Shown here: in pieces, positions 36,401-50,500 of the stretch
Position numbering within the stretch: position 1 is the stretch's first letter
Layout: every line of letters starts with the position of its first letter
NCBI RefSeq assembly: GCF_036320965.1
Contig: NC_092261.1
Span: forward strand, 11,224,697 to 11,288,696
DNA: 64,000 bases
DNA from: Panulirus ornatus
Taxonomy: Eukaryota; Arthropoda; Malacostraca; Decapoda; Palinuridae
Direction of reading: 5' to 3'
Position numbers and translations under genes: made by a program
Notes under the pieces: model-generated
Database searches by the model: none
What the model was told of the DNA's origin: nothing
Seen by the model: the letters and a program-made list of their open reading frames with translations, nothing else

Positions 36401-38192
36401 ACATTGTTTGAAATCATCTAGAAAGGAAGATGTGTAGGGTTATAACTTTCATTCTGTTGCATTGTTTTGTCACCTACCGATAGTTGCCAGCATATTCTCA
36501 GATTATCATTTATTATACTGTATTTTATAAAAGCTAGGTAGCGCTACCTCGCAAACGCGGGAGACAGCGACAAAGTATAATAAAAAATAAAATAATAAAA
36601 TATTAAAGCTGTTTTTATCCTTCCATCTCTTATTTATGGGACTGGACTTAGTAGACACAGAAGTTACATATAATGCATTGAATGAAGAAATACTGATGAA
36701 CTTTTCTTGACTTTGCAGAGTCATTGTCTAATCTTGGTGTCAAGCAGTTGGGCATAACTACTAATGGGCTGTTATTGAAAAGACGCTTAGCTGAACTGCA
36801 GAGTGCAGGGCTCACGCATGTTAATGTTTCACTCGACACCCTCATCCCACAGAAATTTGAACTCATTACACGGCGTCGTGGTTGGGAGAGAGTGATGGAT
36901 GGTATTGAGGAAGCCCTTGATTTAGGATATTCACCTGTAAAGGTATGGTCATATTCCATTTTCTTCATTATCTTTGCATGCAATAAGCCACTTTCTACAT
37001 TTATTCATATTTCCACAAATTTGATTTTCAGAGAGTAAGCCATAGTGCTTAAAAATGTATCATGGTAATTCCTCTGTGGACATCTGCTCTTGGACTATTC
37101 CCTTCAGTCGCTTCACCTTAGTATATGATTATGGTAGACTAATAGAGGATAGATATTTATGATTTTTTACCCTTGGTTACACTGCAAGGGAAAAGTAACT
37201 TTCAATTAGAGTCTATCATTGTTAATGGATGGAAAGGAGCACAGTCTCATTGAAGAACTTATTACTCCAAGAGAGTCCATCATTTCATTGCTAATGAAAG
37301 TGGCACAGACTTGAAACTGCAGAAACCCCCTAAAACAAGGGTCCTGGGGTTATATATGAGTATAATGATAATATACTGAGGATCATCTGGGAAGAAACTG
37401 GCTAGTGGGATATTGCCCAAGAACTGTGGAAAACACTAAAATATTTTGTTAGTGTTTTAGTCATTACACTAATCAGGCAAATGTTTTCTTTTTAACCATT
37501 AGTTTGTTTGTAGATTCACATGTCTGTATCAGTTTATCTCTGTTGTATTTGTCTTTCCATGTCATACTATAGGGCAGCTTATGCTGAGCTTAATTGAGTC
37601 ATTCTTTTGCACACATTCCATCTCTATATCCCTTCAGCATATCTTTGGTTTTCTCTTTAACATGTTGTTACACAGACCTCTCATGTTTCGATATTTTGAA
37701 GATCATTCTGCAGTAAGTTTTTCCACATGTCCATACCATTTTAACATGATTTTGTATTTTGTTGATTACTTTTTTATATAAGTGTAGTGTGTCATGACAT
37801 ATGTCCTTGTATGTTTGATGGGTTAGTTGTTAAATAAAGGTCATTAATTAAGAACAGGAATATGATTAGAGACACACCAGTTCTGTGAAATATAATGGCT
37901 GAAGTTATAAAAAAGACATTGCCAAGAGAACGCTGGAAATAGAACATATGAATCACAAATTCAGCTTCGTATCAGAGCCATTTGAGATATAAAATGCTTA
38001 GCCATGGATTCTCAGTCTCTTAGAGAGAAGATGCAGATTTCCTTAACCCTTTGGCAAGTTTATTACTTCATTTTTTTTTCTTTACATATTTACATTTTCC
38101 TATGTTAGTGATGCAGCACCAGCAATAAAAAAAATGGCCTCATGCACTCCAATCCACTCTCCAGTTGTCGTGTTTAATGCACCAAAACCAGA

Positions 38193-38248
<56 letters not shown>

Positions 38249-38471
38249 TTTCTTTTCTTTTCTTTTAAACTATTCGCCATTTCCCGCATTAAGAACAGAG
38301 GACTGGGCCTTTTTTGGACTATCCTCACCTGGCCCCCTCTGTTCCTTCTTTTGGAAAATGAAAAAAAAAAAACGAGAGGGGAGGATTTCCAGCCCCCCGC
38401 TCCCTCCCCTTTTAGTCGCCTTCTACGACACGCAGGGATTACGTAGGAAGTATTCTTAATCCCCTATCCCC

Positions 38472-38506
<35 letters not shown>

Positions 38507-41500
38507 TTTTGCTTCGTCGCTGTCTCCCGCGTTTGCGAGGTAGGGCAAGGAAACAGACGAAAGAAATGGCCCAACCCACCCCCATACACATGTATATACA
38601 TACGTCCACACACGCAAATATACATACCTATACAGCTTTCCATGGTTTACCCCAGACGCTTCACATGCCCTGATTCAATCCACTGACAGCATGTCAACCC
38701 CGGTATACCACATCGATCCAATTCACTCTATTCCTTGCCCTCCTTTCACCCTCCTGCATGTTCAGGCCCCGATCACACAAAATCTTTTTCACTCCATCTT
38801 TCCGCTTCCAATTTGGTCTCCCACTTCTCCTCGTTCCCTCCACCTCCGACACATATATCCTTTTGGTCAATCTTTCCTCACTCATTCTCTCCATGTGCCC
38901 AAACCATTTCAAAACACCCTCTTCTGCTCTCTCAACCACGCTCTTTTTATTTCCACACATCTCTCTTACCCTTACATTACTTAATCAAACCACCTCACAC
39001 CACACATTGTCCTCAAACATCTCATTTCCAGCACATCCACCCTCCTGCGCACAACTCTATCCATAGCCCACGCCTCGCAACCATACAACATTGTTGGAAC
39101 CACTATTCCTTCAAACATACCCATTTTTGCTTTCCGAGATAATGTTCTCGACTTCCACACATTCTTCAAGGCTCGCAGGATTTTCGCCTCCTCCCCACCC
39201 CATGATTCACTTCCACTTCCATGGTTCCATCTGCTGCCAGATCCACTCCCAGATATCTAAAACACTTTACTTCCTCCAGTTTTTCTCCATTCAAACTTAC
39301 CTCCCAATTGACTTGACCCTCAACTCTACTGTACCTAATAACCTTGCTCTTATTCACATTTATTCTTAACTTTCTTCTTTCACACACTTTACCAAACTCA
39401 GTCACCAGCTTCTGCAGTTTCTCACATCAATCAGCCACCAGCGCTGTATCATCAGCGAACAACAACTGACTCACTTCCCAAGCTCTCTCATCCACAACAG
39501 ACTTCATACTTGCCCCTCTTTCCAAAACTCTTGCATTCACCTCCCTAACAACCCCATCCATAAACAAATTAAACAACCATGGAGACATCACACACCCCTG
39601 CCGCAAACCTGCATTCACTGAGAACCAATCACTTTCCTCTCTTCCTACACGTACACATGCCTTACATCCTCGATAAAAACTTTTCACTGCTTCTAACAAC
39701 TTGCCTCCCACACCATATATTCTTAATACCTTCCACAGAGCATCTCTATCAACTCTATCATATGCCTTCTCCAGATCCATAAATGCTACATACAAATCCA
39801 TTTGCTTTTCTAAGTATTTCTCACATACATTCTTCAAAGCAAACACCTGATCCACGCATCCTCTACCACTTCTGAAACCACTCTGCTCTTCCCAATCCGA
39901 TGCTCTGTACATGCCTTCACCCTCTCAATCAATACCCTCCCATATAATTTACCAGGAATACTGTATATATATATATGTATAATAATTGATATTATTATTA
40001 CTATTATTATTATTGTTATAACCAGAGTCTCATGAACGATAAGATCATATTCCGAATTCACCTACTGTATTTTGCCAGATAAATTGTGTTGTTATACGAG
40101 GGAAGAATGAGGAAGAGTTGTCCGACTTTGTTGAACTCACCCATCACAGAGACATTGATGTGCGCTTCATTGAATATATGCCTTTTGATGGAAACAAGTA
40201 AGTTAGTTTTCCTAATTCATTTTCATTCAAATTTTTTCTATCTTTTTCCATATGTTAATTACCCAAAGTCATGCTCTATTTTCCCAATGGATGATGTGAA
40301 ATCTCCATACACCTCTTGTCACTACACATCCCTCACACTTGTGAACACCTTAAATTTGCCTTATGTTATTTGCTATATCTTGAACATAACAGAAGCTATA
40401 TGTTTAGAATTTTTCCCACCAAAACTATTGGCTAGAAGCAGTATTGCTTCTTATAAGAGTGCTCATCAAGAAACCCTGATGCTAGGTTTTGTTATTAATG
40501 ACCCTGTATGGGCTAAACTTGGTAACTGATTTTTCTTTCTGTGAAGATTGGCTGTTTCTCCACCACAGCCCAAATGGGAGCTTTCAGACGTCCTAGACCT
40601 TTTACAATCTATTGGTTTTCTGGCAGTTTTGCTCCTGAATATCTTACAACAAAAGCTTTTCCTCATATCCTTGGGCTCTGGTAGGAGAGTTTGTGAATTA
40701 TATTTTATTTCCAGACCCAAAAATCTTCTATATGATAGCAATCTCCATGGGTGTTGATAAAACTGAAACCTAAGTTTTAGGTTGATAATGAAACTGTTAG
40801 ATTTAGAAAAAGCCCTGTTGTCATCCGTTCTTGGAAAACTTCATTTGCAGAGTATCATGCTGTACGTTTAAGTGAATTTCTAGAGATATTTTTAATTCAC
40901 CAGAAATTATTGACAGGACCATTTCCTTGTGCACTCTTGAACCTTGAACCCCTTTTCATCGAGGAACATCTCTACGTGGATTATTCCCCAAAGGACTAGA
41001 CCCCAGCCACTGCCCTCATTTAGACTCGAGGCACATGTTATCATTATGTAGAGGAGCATTGTCAAAAGCACCTGCTAGTAGCACTGGGAAAAATCCAAAA
41101 TAGTTACCTATGTAGCATAATTTCTTACCTTTTGGGGACCCCTAGTCATACTTGCATCCATTACCTTATCCAGCTGTCATTACAACTGGATTGCGCACCT
41201 TACTGGCATGTAGAAATGGTGTGTGTCACAAGTAACTACAGGTAGCAGTGGAAAGGGATCTGAATGTCTCATTACCTATGTAACACGAAGGGGGAAGATA
41301 CAGCTTGGCATATGCCCCAAACCAATTAGTTGTTGTCTTTTGGGCATTAGTTATGACATTTATGATCCAGATGTTGAATTGCTAGAGCTAGGAACTGATA
41401 GAATGTGAAGATTTTTCCTTAAGAGTTCAGTTGTCATTCCTAACATTACCTTGCCAAGGCGAGAAAGGCCAATATTTAAAAGAAAAAATACCATGCTGTG

Positions 41501-44500
41501 CCTACTCCAATCTGTACATGATTTCTTAATGTAGCAATTTCTTTTAGTTTCTCATATGGTAATGCGATTACCTTTCAGATTTTCTCCTGTGATACAGGTT
41601 TCATCACCTGCTTCACTCCTAGCAGAGTCAAAAATCCAGGTATTACATCAACTGTTTTTTACTCTTCAGCATTACCCAGTAAGGAACCTATATGCTTTCC
41701 TTTATGCTGTCACTGGGGTTTATAGAACTTGACTATCTTCCCTTCACTATGTTAACAGGAATGAGCGAAGTTGAATTACTGACTGTTGAATAATACCTTT
41801 CATTTCATGACTTTGAATGCACCAAATTTCACATGTAACTGATTCTTTATTTTGATGTTGTCATGAAACTTGTGAACTTCACAATAACTAATCTCTGTAA
41901 AGCAACCAAATACTGCATTTTACTAAGATGTTCAGTAGGGTGAATGTCTTTCTTCTATTGCACTGGGATTCTTGGATGGTGTGGGCTTATTCTCCATAGC
42001 CTACCTTGTGATGATTTTATTGGCTGAAAGGTTTTATGGGTGCCAGTCTCATTTGGAATTAGTACTGTTGTTAATACTGATCAAGGTTGCAGTCATTTGT
42101 TTATTAGATCCAGCACTACAAGGGTGGTTTTTCATCTGAGATCTTCAGTATGATCTCTCCTTAATTGATGAGTATCTTTCTGCTTAACCTCTGTAACATG
42201 GACTCTTCCTAGTCTCTTCATCTTGGATCATCTTTGACCTTGACATAGCTTGAGCTCTCAGACTGTTAAAGAAAGGTCCTCTGTTCTTAGAAGTGAGTGC
42301 CAGAGATGTGTGTTATCTTTTGGAGAGCACTGCTCTATTCAGACTGATAAAGGAAAATTTTACAATTACTTTGGAAGGTGTCACATTTAAGCTTTCATGC
42401 AAGATCACCTTAGTCTGTTCCTGTGGAACCACTTATTTTTCATTGTTAAAATTCTGAATGTAGTGAAAAGCTGTATGAAGACTATTGATATGAATGGGTT
42501 AGCTCTGACTAATGTGCATTTTCTTAGATTTGCTAAGGGAATCACTGAAGTCCCAAGTGGTACAAGCATTTTTACCTCAGAGGAGTTCCTAAGGCTGTTT
42601 TCAAAATCTAAGGTATTCTTAGTTCTTTGGATTCCGACAGGCTCCTCGTATGTGTTATCTGTTCATTGATTCTTTTCTTCTGGTAGAGTTCCCCACTATC
42701 CTCCATGTAGGTGTGCTCTTATTTCCCTTGCTCATTGGTGAAATTTAAACAGAAAAAAGTGAGTTTTTAAACTCGTGAAAAGCTATTTTTTTTTGCAAAG
42801 GGAAGGTAGTGAGCAATTTTTCCTTTTTCCTTCCTTTGCATTCTTCCCATCTCCTATCTTTTATTTCCTGCCTTGTAATTTCATGGGCATGAGGTTATGT
42901 AGTTGACACATGTTATGTATGGGTTTGGATTTATGACGGTTGAAAGCAGTGGGTTGTGCAAGGTGAACTTACCTTTTGGGATAGATGATTGGTAGACCAT
43001 AGTTGCCACCATGCACTCAGTAGCAGGGACATAATGGGCTGTTTTGAAGTGAGAAGTTCCCCGATGAAATTCTCACATTTGTCATCTTGCACTGTCAGAG
43101 GCAATATTTTACTTCCTGTGTAACCTCGAGCAGGCAGAGTATATGGCTGGGACAGTGTCTGAATATTATCCTAAAGTGAGTGGAGCTGTTTCATGTGCCT
43201 TACCTCCTGGTCTTTTGTGTAGGAGTAATTATTTTTCTTAAGCTCAAAGCTCTTTTTTTTTCTTTCAAAATTTTCCCAAAACTGTTTATATGACCTGTAT
43301 ACAGGATACTGAAAGGTTACCCTTTGGATAGTACAGGAGGGAATGAAATTAAGGGCATAAAATGTCTGATAGGAAATTAACTGTAGAAAAATAGAGGCAG
43401 AATGTTTTAGGCAATAGTGAGTGCAGTTCTAGATTAATTCTGAATGAAAAATGTATAGAAGTAAAAGATAAAAGGGAAAAGTTATTTGAGTGTGGTGCAG
43501 AGGAGATATGCCAAGTTAGATAAATGGAAAGTGGAAGTGAATGAAGTTTGAATGAATGAATGCGTATAACAGCTCAGGAGTATGATTCATGGTATTTGAG
43601 GAAACAACAGATGGAAATTTATGAAAAGATATAAATGGTACAGGAAGAATTTCCAGTGAACAGTGTGACAAGTGATTAGCATTGATGAGGCCAAGGAGAA
43701 AAGATAAGAGCAGAATCAATGTAAAGAATGTTTAGAATGATGAAAAGGCTAAGAAGGGATATTCAAATAACAGAAATAGGAACAGATGCGGATGGCTTAC
43801 TTGTCGGGAATAGTTAGGGAAAGCTGGGGTTCTTCAACTTAAAGTTAATCAGCATACACAAATATGTGCAAGAAAGGAAATAAGTTAGAGAAGTGGGAAA
43901 CATTAGCTTTTATCTTGTATGTAGGAAAACTTGAGTGTGGAAGAGCCCTAGTGTTTCAGCTATTATGGTTGGCCTTAATGAATGGTATTTCATTAAGTAT
44001 CCAAGCAAACTGAACTGTGCTGTTTTCTTGTTGCACAATAATGTAAAAGTGAACTTTTGTGGATTGTCATGAAGTGGAGCTGCATAGTGAATTTGGCAAA
44101 AAAGTAGAACCATTCTTCCAATTATGTAAAGGAGAAAATTTGTCTTTATGATTTAACATTTCTCATATATTGTTCCTGAAGGAGACTGAAGGTAAATAGT
44201 TAACTCTTTATTCAGAAAATTTTCAGATTATATTATATAAGTTCTTCACCTCAGGTGGGTGGACAAGAAGATGGTGAGCTATGCAGAGATGCTGGATAAT
44301 ATTGCCAAGATATACCCGGGCATTACAAAGGTGTCTGACAAGCCAATGGATACATCCAAGGTACTGTTACATATTGAATTACTTGATACTTGAATTTTGC
44401 TTTTTTCTCATAAACTGCTCATATTGACAAAAAGGCCTTCAGTATCTTGTTCTTTAGCTTGCATAATGTGTTTGTTAATGAAGAATATGAGAATGTTTTA

Positions 44501-47500
44501 GAAAAATTTAGGGTTGATATTTATGCAGGGCTGATACATGGTCTTGTAAGACCAGTGCTACATTATTATTTTGCTTCAGGTCCACCAAGAAGTTTTAACT
44601 GGTACCAGTACAATTATTTTTCTTTAGGCTAATGCTACAGGGCCTGATTGTGGATAGAAGGGCTCTGTTTTGGTGTATTTTACATGACAGCAAGTTACTG
44701 GATGTAAGTGAATGTCATTGATTTATCTGTTCCGGGCACTACCTCGCTGGCTCCGGAAATAGGGAGCATGTATGAAAGGAAAATTTATATATGTGAAAAC
44801 AGACAGAAAAGGCCACATTCGTTCACACTCAGTCTCTAGCTGTCATGTGTAATGCACCAAAACCACAGCTCCCTTTTTTGCACTCACTCAGCTGCTCCCA
44901 AAATACTTGCCTCTCATGATCTTTCTTCTCATGCCCAGGTGCATATGCACCAATAATCACCCATCTCTCTCTCCATCCACTTTCAGTTTTACCCATATTA
45001 ATCTAGAGTTTACTTTCTTACACTCTATCACTTACTCCCACCACTCCTGTTTCAGTAGTGCTTCTCCTTCCCTTGCTATTGTCCTCCCACTAACTCCTGA
45101 CTTTACTTCAAAGACATTCTCAATGATCTAATGTAATATGTTTTCCCTTTCAACAGGCATACAAAGTTCCAGGCTTTGTTGGACAGATTGGGTTTATTAC
45201 ATCTATGTCAGAAAACTTTTGTGGTTCATGTAATAGGTTACGTGTGACAGCTGATGGCAACCTTAAAGTGTGTCTTTTTGGCACTGCTGAAGTTTCATTA
45301 AGGTAAGTAAAGCTCTTTCTGAGTCCTTTTTGTCAGTTTGGAAAGCTGTTTTGCTAATTGCTGTTGTTGTTTTGTTGTCCCTTCCAGTTGAAAGACAATT
45401 TATCTTTATTTTTTTACTGTCAGTTTTTTGGAGAATAAAGCTGTCTCCCTATGATGCTGATCAAAATGAAAATTGCCTCTGTTATAGGGGCTTACACAAA
45501 ATTTTTGCAAACAAGTGAGGTTATAGATATGTGCATGCTTTCTTGTACCAGAGCTAAATTTTTTTCTTGACCCTTTTTTTATGAAACCTGTTATTTTATA
45601 CTCATATGAGACAAGGAGGTACCAATAAAGATACTTGTCAGGTCAGAGGATCACTTATACTATTCATGCCAGGCCTTGATCTAAACCCATTCACTGCTGC
45701 TGGTGCATGTATATCCAGGTATTTTACTTTCTGCTCATTGCAGCTGGAGTGTATGTGATCATAATTATTGAATCGCCTGCCTCTGGGTGCCTTAATGTGA
45801 AATATTTGGCCCAGTGGTAGTTTGTAGGCAGCCAATGACCAGGGAGGTATTTTACCAGTACTGCTTACCTGGGTATCAGGAGTTTAGAGACATCTGCTTA
45901 GTGTGCCAGCACTTCACTGGTTGTCAGGTTGCACTCCTCTGACTCAGGTAGTTGTTTTTTCCTTCTGCATCACTAACACGAGGACTACTGGCATTCTGTC
46001 CATAAACGTACAATCTCTCCTTGTCATATGTGACATTTGACAGCATTTAAGTAACACTGCTCATTCTTGATAACTAGATTTTCCTACCTTTTGGGAAAAT
46101 GGTTGGAGCAGTAGGTAGGAACATTTAGGCAGGAGCATTAAGTAGGAATTTTAAGTAGAAGTAATTGGAAGGAGCATTAGATAGAAGTAGTCAGTAGGAA
46201 CATTAGGTAGGAACCTCAGCAAACACTGTGTAAGAGTTGCCATCAGCTAGTGTCCTGTTAAGGTTGAGGCACTAAAGGCTAAGAAGTGACACTGGAATTC
46301 GCTAGATATGGATACTCTGTCGCCATAACCACCCCTTTGAGTTAGTTCCAGTTGGAATGGGTATCAGAGATATAGATAGATAGATATAGTAGTGCTTGTG
46401 GTGATGTCCTCTGCAGTGTTACCAGATGCTGCAGTTTAAGATGTTTTCCATACACTGGTAGGCTGTGTGAAATGTTAGAGAGGCCCATACTAGATCTATA
46501 CCTCACATTATATAGGAATTAATGAACTTGTTTAACTCATTCAGAATGATAAGTATTAAGTCATGAAAACCCCTAGTGATTATATTCATATGTGACAAAA
46601 TAACACTTCTAAAAGTACCACATATCTTATTTAGTATTCCATGATGGTACACCTGTCATAATTAATTCACTGGGCAGTGAAGCAGCATAGTATAAAGGGT
46701 GCATAGCATATATAAGCAAGTTGCACTAGGTTGAGTTGTACATCATTTTATTTAGAAAATGATGTTATAGTTTTTCCTGGTACCAGTATTATGGATTTAT
46801 TTGTTTACAGTATTTGAGAATCTCCTGCTCATGAATAGTAATATGGATATTAAGACTGCCACAGTGAAACAGTTAATGTTCATTGGCAAATCCACATTCA
46901 GACATTTTACCATCAGCAAGCATTTGGCTGTATGTATGAGTTGGTCTTGACTGTTTTTCCTCGAATCAAGGGGTTCAGTAGGCCCAGCTTTTACACACAC
47001 TTTTATTCTTGAAATGTATGGTAGGTGATTTCTTACGTAATTTGCATTATATGGAAATTTTTTCCAACCACCTCTTAGTGTACATATCTTGTATGAATTA
47101 TAGCTATGACCATATAGTGGTGATGAAAGGATGTACAAAAGTATAGATATTCACACTTGACTCCCTCAGCCACACAACAAAAAGATTCAGAATTCTCTTC
47201 ACTGGTCTTGTACTCTTAGTGCCTTTGATATTACTTGTGATACTTTGTAGGTACATATATATCTCAGTCTGTATAATGAAATAGGAAACACATTGTCCTT
47301 CAAAAATTCTCTGCTATCTATACTATAGTTAAAGATTTTTTAAGTAAATACTTCTTTTTCTTTCAAACATGTTTGCTGTTTTCTGTGTGAGCATGTCAAC
47401 ATCCAGATTAAATGACTGAGCCTTAAAGGTAAAAAGGATCCTCAATTGGCTTTTCGTCTGTTCCTTCCTTTAGGTGAAACAGGAGGGAAAAATTTCCAGC

Positions 47501-50500
47501 CCCCTGCTCCTGCCCCTCTTAGTCGCCTTCTATTTAGTGCATGTTGTCAGATTTATACTCAACTATATATTTGGTGATTTATGAATATTTCATTCCTCAG
47601 TACACATATGCATATTATGTATTGAAAGTTGTTATCTTTGCTTTATTTACATGTGTATTTTATCACCTTTGAATAAGATATTCCACTGTTAAACCCGGGG
47701 ATTGGAGAGAAAGAATACCAGCCACATATCTCCTGTGGGTAGTTGAAGGCAGCCAAAAGGGACAGAGCTAGGATGCTGGGAATCCCCCTCCAGCATTACC
47801 GCTTCCTGAAAGTAGGAACAGAAGTATGAGAGAAGCAGGGGTTTTTCTTCAAAGACCCAGGCATCTGTCCCTGATTTCTCCTTGTTGAGACAGGAAAGGG
47901 GGTAGGCTTCATAAAGAAAGAATATCCCATTAAAGTTATATATTGAATGTTTTTTGCTTATATTTCAGGGATGCAATTCGTAGTGGATGCTCTGATGAAG
48001 CACTGTTAGAAGTGGTTGGGGCTGCTGTTGGCAGGAAAAAGAGACAGCATGCAGGTAAATATATATTAATATCCTTTGATAGATGATCATATAAATCAGT
48101 TTCAAACACTGGCCCTCTTTTTATTTATTCATTTATGATTACCCAAGGACCAGTTTCTAGGAAAGAGTCCTGGTGTTACCCAGGACTCTTTTGGAGGCAG
48201 AGACATGTAGATTCCTATAATTGGCAGAATCCTGTTATATAAAGACAAGGGAGATAAAAGTAAATGTTTGAATTACATAGGTATAAATTTGTTGTGTGTA
48301 CTTGGTAAGTTTTGTGGGGGAGTGATGATGGAGGGGATGGGAACATGCTCAGAGCATCAAAATAGGGTAGGAACGCTTTTGTTTTAGGAGTGCTATTGGA
48401 TACATAGATTGGTTATTTGCTTTGAAGAATGTGTGAGAAATACTTACAGAAACAGAAGGACTTATATGTAGCATTTATGGATCTGGAGAAAGCAAATGAT
48501 AGGGTTGATAGAGATGCTTTGTGGAAAGTGTTATTAATGTATGGTGTGGGAGGAAAGTTTTTAGAAGCAGTAAAGAGCTTTTATCAGGTGAGTAAGGCAT
48601 GTGTGTGCATAGGAAGAGAAAAGGATCAGTTGATCTTGGTGAGGGTGGGTATGCAACAAAGATGTGTTCAATCATTTTATGGAATGGGATGGTGAGGTTA
48701 GTGAATGCAAGGGTTTTGAGGAGAGAGGCAGGTTTGCAGTCTGTCAGGGGTTGGGTGGCATTGGAGGCAAGTTAGTTACTTTTTTGCTGATGACATGGTG
48801 CAGGTGGCATCATGAGAAACTTGTAGAGGTTTCTGATTTTGGGAGAGTGTGTGAAAGGAGGAAATTGAGAGTGAATGTGAAGAAAAGCAATGTTATAGGG
48901 TTTAGCAGTAGAAAGAAACAAATTAATTGGTGTGTGACTTGGAATGTATAAAATGTAAAAGAAATTGTTTTAGGTACTTGGGAGTGGATATGACAATGAA
49001 TGGACTCATGGGAGATGAAGTGAGCTGCGAGGGTGAGTGAGGGGACAAAGTTCCTGGGCTCATTAAGGTATTTGTGAAAAGGAAAGTCACTGTCCGGTTG
49101 TTTGATGGCATAGTCCTATGTTGTATGGATGTGACATCATATACCGTAGAACCTATGACAAAGTATGGAAGAGGATGAATGTGTTAGAAATGAAGTATCC
49201 GAGGACAGTTTGTAGTGTGAGGATGGTTGATTGGATAAAAAATGATAGAGTAACAGAGAGATGGGAGGGTATGAATGAGAGACCTGAAGATGGTGTGCTA
49301 AAATGGTTTGTTTTTAAACTCAAGAGTCGATTAGATTATTTTAGAAATTTTTGAAAATGTTTAATTGCTTCAGCAATAACATTGTCACATTCCAGTATGT
49401 CTTCTTTCACCCGTTTATGCTGTGATATCAAGGGGTTAAGAATTGTTGGGCTGTAATGAAGCATTTTGGGAGAATAGGTAAAGAATGAAGACAGAATTCA
49501 TTCCTAAGTAAAAGCTTTTCAGGTGTGAAAGAAATTTTAATGTGAAATGTAGTTTCATGGATGAAGCTTTTTTTTTCATCCTTGATTGCTATTAGCAGAA
49601 GGTTGAGACTTCAGAGTTCTAAAGAGAAAACAAAAAACCAGGACTTTCAGGAAAATCATGGAAGACAAATGTGTAGCAGTTTTATGTTAAGGATTCATGG
49701 CTCTGGAGCTGTGGTTTGGTTTGTGGAGAGTGAGTTGGTATGGTTAACTGTTTAGATAGTTTTGCTGCTGTAAAAGTGAATCAAGCTAACTTGCTAGTGC
49801 TTCATACAATATAGTTATGTAAGATTTCTTTAATTTGATGATTTATGTATCATATAGTTAATATTTAGATTTTCATTAAAGTTTTTGTGGATCATATGAC
49901 TGTAGCTTGATGGTCTGGGTGTAAATGACAGGTTGAAAACTTTTGTTGCAAATTGGGAAGGATAATGGAGATGAATAATCTTTGATGCTGTAATGATTTT
50001 TATTATGATCAGTACATACTGATATGCTTTAACCCTTACTTACAGGTATGCAAAACCTGGTGAAACTGAAGAACAGACCAATGATTCTAATCGGTGGGTG
50101 ACTAAGGGAGACAACACACAGTATGTAACACCTTAGTTTGCTTCATATATAATCCTTCATTATGTTTGGTAAAACATGTGGTCTTATGGTTTATGCTCAC
50201 ACTGCAGGTCAGATGTCACCTTCTGTGAGTGAGGTTGTATCATAGTCAGTAGATGGTTAGGTCCTCGTGAAGAACCTACTGTCTCTGGAGGGGCCATCAT
50301 TTCTCTACTCCTTTGTGAAGTGTGTCTTTTGACATGTAGGAGCCCCATGTTGTGAGTCCTAGGGCTGTAGAATGATATTGTTGATAATAACAATACAGTA
50401 ATGATAATGATAAGTGCAGGTATAGAGGTCCCTTGGCAGTCATGGGTGTTATATTCCTGAAGGATCCTGTGGTTGGCAAAACCACAATTAGTGAGGGACT

